A DNA stretch of 57,152 nt. It comes from UBA6019 sp035535055. Lineage in GTDB: Bacteria > Chloroflexota > Dormibacteria > Dormibacterales > Dormibacteraceae. Made by a program: the position numbers and the translations under genes. The notes beneath the pieces are model-generated. The model saw nothing but the letters and a program-made list of their open reading frames with translations. It did not search any database and was not told where the DNA came from. The stretch's first letter is position 1; each line of letters opens with the position of its first letter. Shown here piece after piece: positions 24,951-33,827 of this stretch. The DNA is taken from contig DATLQT010000075.1 in assembly GCA_035535055.1 (NCBI GenBank), forward strand, positions 1 through 57,152, written 5' to 3'.

Positions 24951-26900
24951 TCAACGCCGGTCGCCGAGCAGGAGCTCGTGGTCGGGGCGGTAGGTCGCGG
25001 CGAACTCGTAGACGCGCTTGGCGACGAAGATCTCCAGCAGGTCGGCGTCGAGCTTGCCGGTGAACTCTTTGTCCAGGATCTCGAGCGCCCGGTCGACGGG
25101 GACCGCCCGCTTGTAGGGACGGTCGGTCGCGGTGAGCGCATCGAAGATGTCGGAGATCGTCATCATCCGCGCCTGGGGCGGGATCTCCGGGCCCTGCAGC
25201 TTGCGCGGATAGCCGCTGCCGTCGAGCAGCTCGTGGTGGCCGTAGGCGTACTGGGGCACGTTCCGCATCTGCGGCGTCCAGGGGATCTTGATCAGGAACT
25301 TGAAGCTGTGGGTCACGTGCGACTCGATCTCCAGCCGCTCGACCTCGTCGAGGGTGCCCTTGCGGATGGTGAGGAAGTGGAACTCGTCCGGCAGCAGGAG
25401 CGGGGTCCGCCTCTTGTCGATGTCCTCGTACATGTACTCGGCCAGGAAGGCGAGGGTGGACGCCTTGTCCTCCGGCAGCACGCTCGGCTCGTTGGCCGCC
25501 AGCACCGCCTCCAGCCAGTCGCGGAGGTTGGCGATCTCGTCCTGCATCTTCTTGTCGAGCGTGTGGAAGTCGTGCTCGTGGAGGTCGCCGCCGCGCTCCA
25601 TGGCGAGGCTCAGCTTCTTCTCGGTGTACTTCTGCTGGATCGAGCGCTGGACGAAGGCGAAGCGGGCCCGCAGCAGCTCCATGTTGGCCGGATAGAGCTT
25701 CTTCTCCTTCACCAGCACGTGCTCGCGAACGCCGACCTTGCCGAAGTCGTGGAGCAGCCCGGCGTAGCGGATCTCCTTCAACTGCTCGTCGTCGAAGTGC
25801 AGGTCCGCGTACTTGCCGGCGCCGACCTCGTTGAGAGCTTCCGCGAGGCCGACGGTGAGGGTCGCCACCCGGCCGCTGTGGCCGTAGGTGGTCGGGTCCC
25901 GGGACTCGATGGCGGTGACGCTGGCCTTGACGAAACCCTCGAACAGGTTCTGGATCGCGTCCAGCAGGTTCTTGTTGTCGAGCGCCACGGCGGCCTGGGA
26001 GGCGATCGACTGGATCAGCTCCAAGTGGTCCTCCTCGAAGGGGATGACCTCCCGGTCCACGTTGTCCTTGTTGAGCCGGGTGTCGAAGTGCTGCTTGGCG
26101 TTGATCAGTTGGATGGCGCCCACGATCTCGCCGTCGTGGTTGCGCATCGGCACGCAGAGCATCGACTTGGTCTTGTAGCCGTGCTGCTCGTCGAAGCTGG
26201 AGTTGAAGGCGAAGGGCACATCGGGCGGCAGGTGGTAGGCGTCCTCGACCACCTGCGAGCGGCCACTGAGCACCGTGTAGCCCCCGATCGACTTCTCGAC
26301 CAGCGGCATTTTGAAGGTGCTGAAGGGCGCATCGACCGAGAGGCTCTGGCTCCAGGCGAAGCGCAGCATCCGGTGCCCGTCCTCGGACTCCTCGACCAGA
26401 TACAGGGTGGCGCCGTCGGCGTTGGTCAGCTGCCGGCAGCTCTTGAGGATCAGGTCCTGCAGCCTGTCGATGTCCCGCTCGGCGGAGAGCGAGATGCCGA
26501 TCCGGTTCATCTCGGTCATCCGCTGCCGGTTCCGCCGGTCGCCGGCCTCAAGGTCCTGGATCCGCTGGCGGAGGGTCACGTTGTCCCGCGCCAGCTTGAG
26601 AGCCGAGGTGAGCACCCTGGACGGGGCGTCGACGGGGACCCAGACCGCGTCCGCGTCCCAGCCGTCGGGCGGCTCGGTCCCGGCCGGGTGGAGGACCACC
26701 ACCGCCGCGCTCCGCAGTAGGTGGTTCAGCTGCTCCCGGCTGTGAAGGGTCTCGGAGGCGACCAGGTAGAGGGACGGCCCTTCGGGAGCCGTCTCCCGGG
26801 CCAGCTCGACCGGCTCCAAGGCCAGTTCTTGGAGGACGCCGTTGATGCGCTTGGCGTCGACGCCGGGCCCGACGTGGATTGGAAGCGGGGTCATCAGCAT
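24951..26900 (-). CDS. GAF domain / HD-GYP phosphodiesterase-like protein
   Basis: About 650 residues. The N-terminal 120 resemble a degenerate receiver; a GAF domain follows (about 135-325, with LTNADGATLYLVEE, GGYTVLSGRSQVVED and MLCVPMRNHDGEIVGAIQLI), then an HD-GYP domain with GHSGRVA, AGLLHDFGKVGV and HHELLDGSGYPRKLQG. HD-GYP proteins hydrolyse cyclic di-GMP or related nucleotides. The distance between HDFGK and HHELLDGSGYP is about 180 residues, roughly 110 more than usual, with an inserted charged helical segment. Start uncertain: GTG 26924 overlaps coaX, ATG 26900 follows it. No ribosome binding site decides. Confidence 0.88.
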   Translation of the reverse strand: MLMTPLPIHVGPGVDAKRINGVLQELALEPVELARETAPEGPSLYLVASETLHSREQLNHLLRSAAVVVLHPAGTEPPDGWDADAVWVPVDAPSRVLTSALKLARDNVTLRQRIQDLEAGDRRNRQRMTEMNRIGISLSAERDIDRLQDLILKSCRQLTNADGATLYLVEESEDGHRMLRFAWSQSLSVDAPFSTFKMPLVEKSIGGYTVLSGRSQVVEDAYHLPPDVPFAFNSSFDEQHGYKTKSMLCVPMRNHDGEIVGAIQLINAKQHFDTRLNKDNVDREVIPFEEDHLELIQSIASQAAVALDNKNLLDAIQNLFEGFVKASVTAIESRDPTTYGHSGRVATLTVGLAEALNEVGAGKYADLHFDDEQLKEIRYAGLLHDFGKVGVREHVLVKEKKLYPANMELLRARFAFVQRSIQQKYTEKKLSLAMERGGDLHEHDFHTLDKKMQDEIANLRDWLEAVLAANEPSVLPEDKASTLAFLAEYMYEDIDKRRTPLLLPDEFHFLTIRKGTLDEVERLEIESHVTHSFKFLIKIPWTPQMRNVPQYAYGHHELLDGSGYPRKLQGPEIPPQARMMTISDIFDALTATDRPYKRAVPVDRALEILDKEFTGKLDADLLEIFVAKRVYEFAATYRPDHELLLGDRR

Positions 26901-26913
26901 GGCGGCGGCGTAC

Positions 26914-27702
26914 TTATGTATCACCGTCGGGGGCGTTTTGGAGGTGGATCAGCCGGAGACCCTCGAGTGTCAGTTGGAGGTCGACGTCGTCGATGACCGT
27001 GGTGAGGTCGGCGACCATGCCGGCCTGACCTCCCGTCGCGATGACGTGGGCCTTGCCGCCGAGCTCGTCGCTCATCCGCTTGACCATGCCCTCGATCTGG
27101 GCGACGAAGCCCCACAGCAGGCCCGACTGGATGGCCGTCAGGGTGCTGCGGCCGATCACCGCGTCGGGGGCGATGAGCTCGACCCGGATCAGCTTGGCGG
27201 TGTGCGCGACCAGCGCGTCGAGGCTGATGCCGACCCCGGGCGCGATCGCACCGCCGAGGTACTCGCCGCCGGCCGAGACGGCGTCGTAGGTGACCGCGGT
27301 GCCGAGGTCGATGACGATGGCCGGGCCGCCGTAGCGCCTGAAGGCGGCAAGGGTGTTGGCGATTCGGTCGGCGCCGACCTCCTTCGGGTTCTCGATGGCG
27401 ATTCGGATGCCGGTCTTGATCCCCGGCCCGACAACCACCGGGCGGACGCCGAGGTGCTCGATCGAGGCCTCCTCGAGGGCGGGGGTCAAGTTGGGCACCA
27501 CGCTGCCGATGACCACGCCGTCGACCGACTTGGTGTCCAGGCCACGGAGCCGGAAAAGGTCGCTGAGAAGGATCGCCACCTCGTCCCCGGTCCACGTCGG
27601 CGGGCTGGTGATGCGCCAATCGGCGACCAGTCGCTGCCCGTCGTAAAGGCCCATGACGACGTTGGTGTTGCCGGCGTCGATCGCTAACAGCAAAGACTCC
27701 AC
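26914..27702 (-). CDS. coaX: type III pantothenate kinase
   Basis: First step of coenzyme A synthesis (pantothenate to 4'-phosphopantothenate). The 262-residue protein has the ASKHA-fold phosphate motifs: LLAIDAGNTNVVMGLYDG at the N-terminus, the central KEVGADRIANTLAA, VIDLGTAVTYD and GGAIAPGVGISLDAL. The GTG at 27702 follows a G-rich stretch. It heads the minus-strand block coaX, HD-GYP, MBL, lysS, serS, Rieske and is divergent from the ArsR-type gene, 23 bp away. Confidence 0.95.
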   Translation of the reverse strand: MESLLLAIDAGNTNVVMGLYDGQRLVADWRITSPPTWTGDEVAILLSDLFRLRGLDTKSVDGVVIGSVVPNLTPALEEASIEHLGVRPVVVGPGIKTGIRIAIENPKEVGADRIANTLAAFRRYGGPAIVIDLGTAVTYDAVSAGGEYLGGAIAPGVGISLDALVAHTAKLIRVELIAPDAVIGRSTLTAIQSGLLWGFVAQIEGMVKRMSDELGGKAHVIATGGQAGMVADLTTVIDDVDLQLTLEGLRLIHLQNAPDGDT

Positions 27703-27725
27703 CCCCCGCGCAGGATACTGATTAG

Positions 27726-28292
27726 ATGGCCATCGAAGAATCCGCCGACGAACTGCTCCCGATGTTCAAGGCGCTCGCCGATGAGAGCCGGCTCAAGATC
27801 ATCGGGCTCCTCGCCACCCGGGAACGGAGCGTGGACGAACTGGCGACCGCGCTCCGATTGAAGCCGCCCACAGTCTCCCACCACCTGGCGACGCTGCGGG
27901 AGATCGGACTCGTCTCGATGCGGGCCGAGGGCACTACCCACCTCCACCGCTTCCAGCCGGAGCGGTTGCGGGAGCTGAACCGCCGGCTGGCGCCGGAGAA
28001 GCTGGCCATCCCGGACGCACAGGGCGGCGACGCCTGGGAGCGCAAGGTGCTGTCGGATTTCACCGAGCAGGGCCGGCTGAAGGGGATCCCGGTCGCTGAG
28101 ACCAAACGGCTGGTCGTCCTGCGCTGGTTCGCCCGCAAGTTCGAACCCGGCCGCCGCTACCCCGAGCTGGAGGTGAACGCGATCATCGCCGAGTTCATCA
28201 ACGACTACGCGTCAGTCCGTCGCTACCTGGTGGACCACCACCTGATGGAGCGCGCGGCGGGCTTCTACTGGCGAGTAGACACCGCCGAGTAG
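27726..28292 (+). CDS. ArsR-family regulator with DUF2087 domain
   Basis: A 188-residue protein. Residues 8-80 are an ArsR winged helix (FKALADESRLKIIGLLATRE, then PPTVSHHLATLREIGLV). Residues 110-188 are a DUF2087 domain (VVLRWFARKFEPGRRYPELE, then IAEFINDYASVRRYLVD and ERAAGFYWRV). No Cys metal site is present in the winged helix, so it is unlikely to sense thiophilic metals. Target unknown. The 3' end overlaps the convergent methyltransferase gene by 28 bp. Confidence 0.88.
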   Translation: MAIEESADELLPMFKALADESRLKIIGLLATRERSVDELATALRLKPPTVSHHLATLREIGLVSMRAEGTTHLHRFQPERLRELNRRLAPEKLAIPDAQGGDAWERKVLSDFTEQGRLKGIPVAETKRLVVLRWFARKFEPGRRYPELEVNAIIAEFINDYASVRRYLVDHHLMERAAGFYWRVDTAE

Positions 28293-28795
28293 AGGCCATC
28301 CAGCCACCGGCTCGGGTGGCGGCCGATCAGCTCCGGCTCGGTGAAGCCGGACGCGACCGCCATTGACTTCCAGGTCTCGAAGCTGAACGGGTGGGGCACC
28401 CAGTGGTTGCCCCGGTCGACGTCGTACTCGACCACGATCAGCCGGCCGCCGGGTTTCAGGTAGCCGTGGACCATCGCCAGCACCGCCGCCTTGTCGATCA
28501 CGAAGTGGAGCGAGTTGGCCATCACCACCCCGTCCAGCGGGGGCAGCTCGAGCGGCTCTTGGAAGTCAGCCAGCATGACGCTGGTCGGCGCCTGGGCGAA
28601 ACGGCTGCCGCCGGCCTTCTGCTGGCGGGCCAGCGCCGACCGGTCCTTGTCGACCGAGAAAATCATCGCGGAAGCCCCGACCAGCTCGGCCAGCGCGCTG
28701 GTGAAGGCGCCCTCGCCGGAGCCTAGGTCGGCCCAGATCCCGCCCGGCGCGGGAACCCCGCGGCGGATCAGGCCGACCAGCTCGGAGTGCTTCAG
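28265..28795 (-). CDS. class I SAM-dependent methyltransferase
   Basis: A 176-residue methyltransferase. Motif I is IWADLGSGEGAFTSALAEL, the acidic strand end is IFSVDKD, and later motifs are PLDGVVMANSLHFV and LKPGGRLIVVEYD. Substrate unknown. The only start compatible with the N-terminus (KHSELVGLIRRGV) is a CTG at 28795, which overlaps the argH stop as CTGA. ATG and GTG codons further in would remove motif I. Last gene of the his/arg block. Confidence 0.82.
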   Translation of the reverse strand: MKHSELVGLIRRGVPAPGGIWADLGSGEGAFTSALAELVGASAMIFSVDKDRSALARQQKAGGSRFAQAPTSVMLADFQEPLELPPLDGVVMANSLHFVIDKAAVLAMVHGYLKPGGRLIVVEYDVDRGNHWVPHPFSFETWKSMAVASGFTEPELIGRHPSRWLDGLYSAVSTRQ

Positions 28796-30132
28796 CTGTG
28801 CTTCCCGGCCCAGGCGGCCAGAGCCGCCGCCCGGCGTCGAGCCATCGTGGCCTGGCGCTTCACCTGCGCCGGCGCGGGGCCGCCCGGCAGTGAGCGCCGG
28901 CGGAGCGATTGGGCGGCGTCCCAGGGCGGCCGGTGGATCCCCTTCAGCACCGACTGGCCGACCTCGCCGTGCACCTCGCGGAAGGCACGGCCGCCCGCCA
29001 CCAGCTGCTCGGCGGTGTCGGTGGCGAGGAGGTCGGGGTCGGCGGCGGCCGCCGCCATCCGCTCGGCGTCGAAGTCCAGCCGTTCCGCCAGCAGCCGCGC
29101 CGCCTCGAGGCATTCGAGGCAGTTGTCCACGGCGCTGAAGAGGTGCCGCTTGTCCTCCTGGAGGTCGCGGTCGTAGGCCAGCGGCAGGCCCTTCACGACC
29201 ATGGCGAGGCCGGTCAGCGAGGCGAGCGCGCGCCCGCTCCGGCCCCGGATCAGCTCGGCGATGTCCGGGTTGCGCTTTTGGGGCATGATGCTGGACCCGG
29301 TGGACGCCTCGTCGGAGAGCCGTAGGAAGCCGAATTCGGCGCTGGCCCAGAGGACCAGGTCCTCGGCCAGCCGCGAGAGGTGGAGTCCGATGCTGAGGCA
29401 GGCGTAGACGAGGTCGAGGGCGAAGTCCCGATCGCTGACCGAGTCGATGCTGTTGGCGGTCAACCTGGCGAAGCCCAGGGCGCTGGCGACCGCCTGCCGG
29501 TCGAGCGGCAGGGTGCTGCCGGCGAGGGCGGCCGAGCCGAGAGGCATCTCGGAGGCCGACGCGTAGGCGTTCATCACCCGGCTACCGTCGCGGAGCAGGG
29601 GCTCGGCGTGGGCCAGGAGGTGGTGACCGGCGGTGACCGGCTGGGCCCGCTGGAGGTGGGTGTAGCCGGGCATCGCGAGGTCGTGGTGGCGGGCGGCCTG
29701 GGCGGCCAGCGCGTCGATTGTCCCCGCCAGCTCCTCGGCGATCGCGGAGGCGGCCGCCCGGCAGTAGAGCCTAAGGTCGAGCGCGACCTGGTCGTTACGA
29801 GAGCGGCCGGCGTGCAGGCGCGCCGCGCCCTCGGGGTCGATAGCGGCCAGCCGGCGCTCGACCGCGGTGTGGATGTCCTCGTCGCTGTCGGCGAAGACGA
29901 ACTCTCCGCCCTCGATCTCCCTGCCGACCTGGACCAACCCGCGGTGCAGGCGGTCGAACTGGACCTTAGTCAGGAGCCCTGCCGCCAGCAGGCCGCGAGC
30001 GTGGGCGATGCTGCCGGCGACGTCGTAGGGCGCCAGCTCGAGGTCCACCTCGAGCGAGCTGGAAAAGCGCTCCAATTCAGGGAGCAGCGGCTTCTTGAAC
30101 CGCCCACCCCAGAGCTTGCCGCTCTTGCTCAG
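28792..30132 (-). CDS. argH: argininosuccinate lyase
   Basis: Last step of arginine synthesis: argininosuccinate to arginine plus fumarate. Fumarase/aspartase-superfamily signature GSSIMPQKRNPD is clear, with GKLWGGRF at the N-terminus, HAGRSRNDQV and GYTHLQRAQP. About 446 residues. The start is inferred to be CTG 30132, overlapping the argG stop as CTGA; no ATG, GTG or TTG lies near the conserved N-terminus. Confidence 0.95.
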   Translation of the reverse strand: MSKSGKLWGGRFKKPLLPELERFSSSLEVDLELAPYDVAGSIAHARGLLAAGLLTKVQFDRLHRGLVQVGREIEGGEFVFADSDEDIHTAVERRLAAIDPEGAARLHAGRSRNDQVALDLRLYCRAAASAIAEELAGTIDALAAQAARHHDLAMPGYTHLQRAQPVTAGHHLLAHAEPLLRDGSRVMNAYASASEMPLGSAALAGSTLPLDRQAVASALGFARLTANSIDSVSDRDFALDLVYACLSIGLHLSRLAEDLVLWASAEFGFLRLSDEASTGSSIMPQKRNPDIAELIRGRSGRALASLTGLAMVVKGLPLAYDRDLQEDKRHLFSAVDNCLECLEAARLLAERLDFDAERMAAAAADPDLLATDTAEQLVAGGRAFREVHGEVGQSVLKGIHRPPWDAAQSLRRRSLPGGPAPAQVKRQATMARRRAAALAAWAGKHS

Positions 30133-31385
30133 GGGGTGAGTCTCTTCACTTCGCCGAGCAACCCGGCGAGGTCTCGGTTGTGCAGCTGGCCCTGGACCTG
30201 AGAGGCGGTCCGCACGCCCTGCCCCCAGAGCTTGATGAAGCCGGCGGCGGCCGACTGATCGAACTGGTCGCCCTTCCCGTAGGTGGCGAGGGAGAGCTGG
30301 TAGAGCTGCTCCGGCGCCTTCCGGCCCACGACCTGGGAGGAGCCGCGGTAGAGCTTGAGGCGGACCTCGCCGCTGACGTGGCGCTGGGTCTCGGCCACGA
30401 AGGCGTAGAGGGCGTCGCGGAGCGGGCTGAACCAGAGCCCGTCGTAGACCATCTGGCCCCATTGCTGGGCGACCACGTCCTTGAAGCGGGCGACGTCCTT
30501 GGGCAGCGTGATGTCCTCCAGCGCCTGGTGGGCCTGGAGCAGGAGCACGGCCGCCGGCGCCTCGTAGATCTCCCGGGACTTGATCCCGATCAGCCGGTTC
30601 TCGAGGTGGTCAATACGGCCGACCCCGTTCTCGCCCCCCACCGCGTTGAGGCGGGTGACGATCTCCAGGGCGTCGAGTGGCTTTCCGTCCAGCGCCACCG
30701 GCAGGCCCTCTTTGAAGGAGATCTCCAGGTAGGCGGGGTCAGCGGGGCATTCGCGCGCGTCGCGCGTCCATTCGAAGACCTCCGGCGGCGGCTCCGCCCA
30801 GGGATCCTCGAGGACGCCTGCCTCGATCGATCGGCCCCAGAGGTTCTCGTCGGTCGAGTAGGGCGATTCCGCGGTCGCCGGCACCGGGATGGCGTTGGTG
30901 CGGGCGTACTCGATCTCGTCGTCGCGGTTCATCCCCCACTCCCGGACCGGCGCCACCACCTGGAGGTCGGGGGCCAGCGCCGCGGTCGAGACGTCGAAGC
31001 GAACCTGGTCGTTGCCCTTCCCGGTGCAGCCGTGGGCGATCGCCCGGGCGCCCTCCTGGCGGGCGATCTGCACCAGCTGGGCTGCGATCAGCGGCCGGCC
31101 GAGGGCGGTGGCCAGCGGGTACTCCTTCTCGTAGACGGCGCCCGTCTGGAGGGACGGCCAGACGAAGTGCTTGAGAAAGGGCACCCGCCCGTCCACCACG
31201 TAGGCGGCGGAGGCACCGATCCTCAGCGCCCGGGCCTGGATGGCGTCGAGGTCCTTCTTCTCGCCGAGGTCGACGCTGAGCGCGACGACGTCCCAACCCT
31301 TCGCCTTTAGCCAGTGGATGGCGACCGAGGTGTCGAGCCCGCCGGAGTAGGCGAGGACCAGCTTCCCCTTCGGTTCTTCAGCCAT
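30129..31385 (-). CDS. argG: argininosuccinate synthase
   Basis: Joins citrulline and aspartate with ATP. The 418-residue protein has the N-type ATP pyrophosphatase loop AYSGGLDTS, then AIAHGCTGKGNDQVRF and WGMNRDDEIEYA. The ATG overlaps the end of argR by 8 bp. The length is a little over the family's usual 400. Confidence 0.96.
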   Translation of the reverse strand: MAEEPKGKLVLAYSGGLDTSVAIHWLKAKGWDVVALSVDLGEKKDLDAIQARALRIGASAAYVVDGRVPFLKHFVWPSLQTGAVYEKEYPLATALGRPLIAAQLVQIARQEGARAIAHGCTGKGNDQVRFDVSTAALAPDLQVVAPVREWGMNRDDEIEYARTNAIPVPATAESPYSTDENLWGRSIEAGVLEDPWAEPPPEVFEWTRDARECPADPAYLEISFKEGLPVALDGKPLDALEIVTRLNAVGGENGVGRIDHLENRLIGIKSREIYEAPAAVLLLQAHQALEDITLPKDVARFKDVVAQQWGQMVYDGLWFSPLRDALYAFVAETQRHVSGEVRLKLYRGSSQVVGRKAPEQLYQLSLATYGKGDQFDQSAAAGFIKLWGQGVRTASQVQGQLHNRDLAGLLGEVKRLTP

Positions 31386-31764
31386 GCAGGAAGTTGGTGA
31401 AAGCCCTGGCCGAATCGGGGTCTGGGTGGACCACGATGATGGTGTCGTCGCCGGCGACCGTGCCCAGCACGCCCGGCAGGTCGCGCTCGTCGATGGCGCG
31501 GGCGACCAGGTTCGCGCAGCCCACCGCGGTGCGGACCACCGTCAAGAACTGGACCGAGTCGACGCCCGTGATGTAATCGGTGAAGATGACCGGCCGGTAA
31601 CCGGACCTGGTCCGCACCAGGCCGAGCTCCTGGATGTCGCGGGAGACCGTCGCCTGGGTCGTTTCGAGGCCCATCGAGGTCAAGGCGTCGGTCAGCTCCT
31701 GCTGGGTGTGCACCGGCCGCTCGCCGAGCACCGTCAGGATCGCCAGGTGGCGCTTCTGCTTCAC
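31378..31764 (-). CDS. argR: arginine repressor
   Basis: A 128-residue ArgR. The N-terminal winged helix (HTQQELTDALTSMGLETTQA, then VSRDIQELGLVR) is followed by the hexamerising, arginine-binding C-terminal domain with VGCANLVARAID and GTVAGDDTIIVV. With arginine bound it should act on the ARG-box-like repeat at argC and so control its own operon. It starts at GTG in a GTGA overlap with argD. Confidence 0.95.
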   Translation of the reverse strand: MKQKRHLAILTVLGERPVHTQQELTDALTSMGLETTQATVSRDIQELGLVRTRSGYRPVIFTDYITGVDSVQFLTVVRTAVGCANLVARAIDERDLPGVLGTVAGDDTIIVVHPDPDSARAFTNFLHG

Positions 31765-32978
31765 GAGCCGGAAGCTGGAGCCTCGAGGCTCTTCAGCGCC
31801 GCCTGCAAGCGGTCGTGGGCGACCTCGATGTCGGCGGCGGAGATGATCAGCGGCGGCACCATCCGGACGCTGTGGTCGTCGGTCGCGTTGACCAGCACGC
31901 GGTTCGGGATGCAGGCGTTCTGGAACGCCTTGGCGACCGGCTCCTGGAAGCTGAAGGCCCGCATCAGCCCGATGCCGCGGGCGTCGTGTTGGCCGAGATC
32001 CTCGATCGCCTGGTGGAGGAGGTCGCCCATCTCCGCCGCGTTCTCGACCAGGTGATCGCGCTCAATGGTGTCGAGGACGGCGAGGGCGACGCTGCAGGCG
32101 AGTGGGTTGCCCCCGTAGGTGGAGCCGTGGTCGCCAGGCTCCAGCACGTCGGCCCTGGGCGCGGCCAGCACCGCGGCGATCGGAAAGCCGCCGCCGAGGG
32201 CCTTGGCCAGCGTCATCACGTCGGGGGTGATCCCCGCGTGCTGGTGCGCGAACCAGCGACCGGTCCGGCCAAGGCCGGTCTGGACCTCGTCGAGGATCAG
32301 CAGGATGTCCTGCTCGTCGCACCATTGGCGGACGCCCTCGAGGTAGCCGGGCGCCGCGGGGTGGACGCCGCCCTCGCCGATCACCGGCTCCAGGAAGACG
32401 GCGGCGGTGCGGTCGTTGGTCACCGCCCTGATGGCGTCGAGGTCGTTGAAGGGCACGTGGATGAAGCCAGGCGGCAGCGGCTCGAACCACTTCGAGTAGG
32501 CCGCCTTGCCGCCCATCGTCACCGCCGCCAGCGTCCGGCCGTGGAAGGCCCCGAAGGCGCTGATGATCTCGAAGGCCCCGTCCTTGTGCTTCTTGCCCCA
32601 CTTGCGGGCGATCTTGATCGCCGTCTCGTTGGCCTCGGCGCCGCTGTTGTTGAAGAAGACGCGCGACGGGAAGGCGAGCTCGACCAGCCGCTTGGCCAGC
32701 CAGACCTTGGGCTCGGTGTAGTAGAGGTCGCTGGAGTGGATAAGCTGCCCTGCCTGCCGGGTGATCGTCTCCACGATCGCCGGATGGCTGTGGCCGAGGG
32801 CGTTGACGGCGATGCCGGCCATCAGGTCCAGGTACTCGGTTCCCTCGACGTCGTAAAGGTGCATACCGGCGCCGCGCACCACCCGCAGCGGCTGGTGCTT
32901 GCCGGTCTGCATCACGTACTTGTGCTCGACCTCCTCGAAGTCGGCGAACGACAGGTGTCCGGGCATTTCGTCGCTCAT
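31761..32978 (-). CDS. argD: acetylornithine aminotransferase
   Basis: PLP enzyme converting N-acetylglutamate semialdehyde to N-acetylornithine. The 405-residue protein shows FFNNSGAEANETAIKIAR, the LLILDEVQTGLGRTG cofactor motif and the Lys in TLAKALGGGFP that binds PLP. The ATG lies directly after the argB stop. Class III transaminases of this kind may also act in lysine synthesis. Confidence 0.94.
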   Translation of the reverse strand: MSDEMPGHLSFADFEEVEHKYVMQTGKHQPLRVVRGAGMHLYDVEGTEYLDLMAGIAVNALGHSHPAIVETITRQAGQLIHSSDLYYTEPKVWLAKRLVELAFPSRVFFNNSGAEANETAIKIARKWGKKHKDGAFEIISAFGAFHGRTLAAVTMGGKAAYSKWFEPLPPGFIHVPFNDLDAIRAVTNDRTAAVFLEPVIGEGGVHPAAPGYLEGVRQWCDEQDILLILDEVQTGLGRTGRWFAHQHAGITPDVMTLAKALGGGFPIAAVLAAPRADVLEPGDHGSTYGGNPLACSVALAVLDTIERDHLVENAAEMGDLLHQAIEDLGQHDARGIGLMRAFSFQEPVAKAFQNACIPNRVLVNATDDHSVRMVPPLIISAADIEVAHDRLQAALKSLEAPASGS

Positions 32979-33812
32979 CTAGGGAGTCACCATGGTGCCA
33001 ATTCCGGCCTCCGTGAACAGCTCCAGAAGTACCGCGTGGGGAACACGGCCGTCGATGATGTGGGCCTGGGGCACCGCGTCGACCGCGCGCAGACACGCCT
33101 TCAGCTTGGGAATCATCCCACCACTGACGGTCCCGCCGGCGATCAGCTCCTGGGCGTCCGCCCGCCGGATCTCGCTGATCACCTTTCCCTCAGCGTCGAG
33201 CACACCGGGCACGTCCGTCAGCAGCAGCACCTTGCCGGCGCCCAGCCCGACGGCGATCTCGGCCGCGACCGTGTCGGCATTGATGTTGTAGGCGTTGCCG
33301 TCGTAGCCGAGCCCGATCGAGGCGATGACGGGGATGTAGCCCCGCCCAAGCAGCGCGTCGATCGGCTCCGGGTTGACCTGGGTCACCCGGCCGACGAAGC
33401 CGAGGTCGGGGCTCTCCGGCTCGGCGATGATGCTCGGCCCGTCCTCGCCGCTCATCCCCACCGCCTGGCCGCCGAGGCGGTTGATGGTCGCAACCAGGTC
33501 GGGGCTGATCTTGCCGGTCAGCACCATCTTCACGACCTCCATTGTCCCGGCGTCGGTGATCCGGAGGCCGTCCTTGAACTCCGACTTCATACCCAGCCGG
33601 TCGCTCATGGCCGTGATCTCGGGCCCACCGCCATGGACCAGCACCGGGAGCAGGCCGACGTAGCGGAGGAGGACGATGTCGAGCAGCGTCTCGTCCTTCC
33701 GCTCCATGGCGTGACCGCCCAGCTTGATGACGATCTTCTGGCCGTGGAAACGCTTGATGTAGGGCAGCGCCTCGACCAGCACCCGGGCCCTCTCCGCCGC
33801 ATCGATCGTCAT
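32979..33812 (-). CDS. argB: acetylglutamate kinase
   Basis: Phosphorylates N-acetylglutamate; usually the arginine feedback point in the cyclic pathway. The 277-residue amino-acid kinase has IVIKLGGHAM, LVHGGGPEI, the NINADTVAAEIA substrate segment and LLLTDVPGVLD. A strong GAGGAGGTG precedes the ATG. Confidence 0.96.
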   Translation of the reverse strand: MTIDAAERARVLVEALPYIKRFHGQKIVIKLGGHAMERKDETLLDIVLLRYVGLLPVLVHGGGPEITAMSDRLGMKSEFKDGLRITDAGTMEVVKMVLTGKISPDLVATINRLGGQAVGMSGEDGPSIIAEPESPDLGFVGRVTQVNPEPIDALLGRGYIPVIASIGLGYDGNAYNINADTVAAEIAVGLGAGKVLLLTDVPGVLDAEGKVISEIRRADAQELIAGGTVSGGMIPKLKACLRAVDAVPQAHIIDGRVPHAVLLELFTEAGIGTMVTP

Positions 33813-33827
33813 CGGGTCGTCACCTCC

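Noticed and set aside
24771..26720. A 649-codon plus-strand open frame antisense to the GAF/HD-GYP gene
   Set aside because: Same cause; the minus-strand protein has clear motifs and this one has none.
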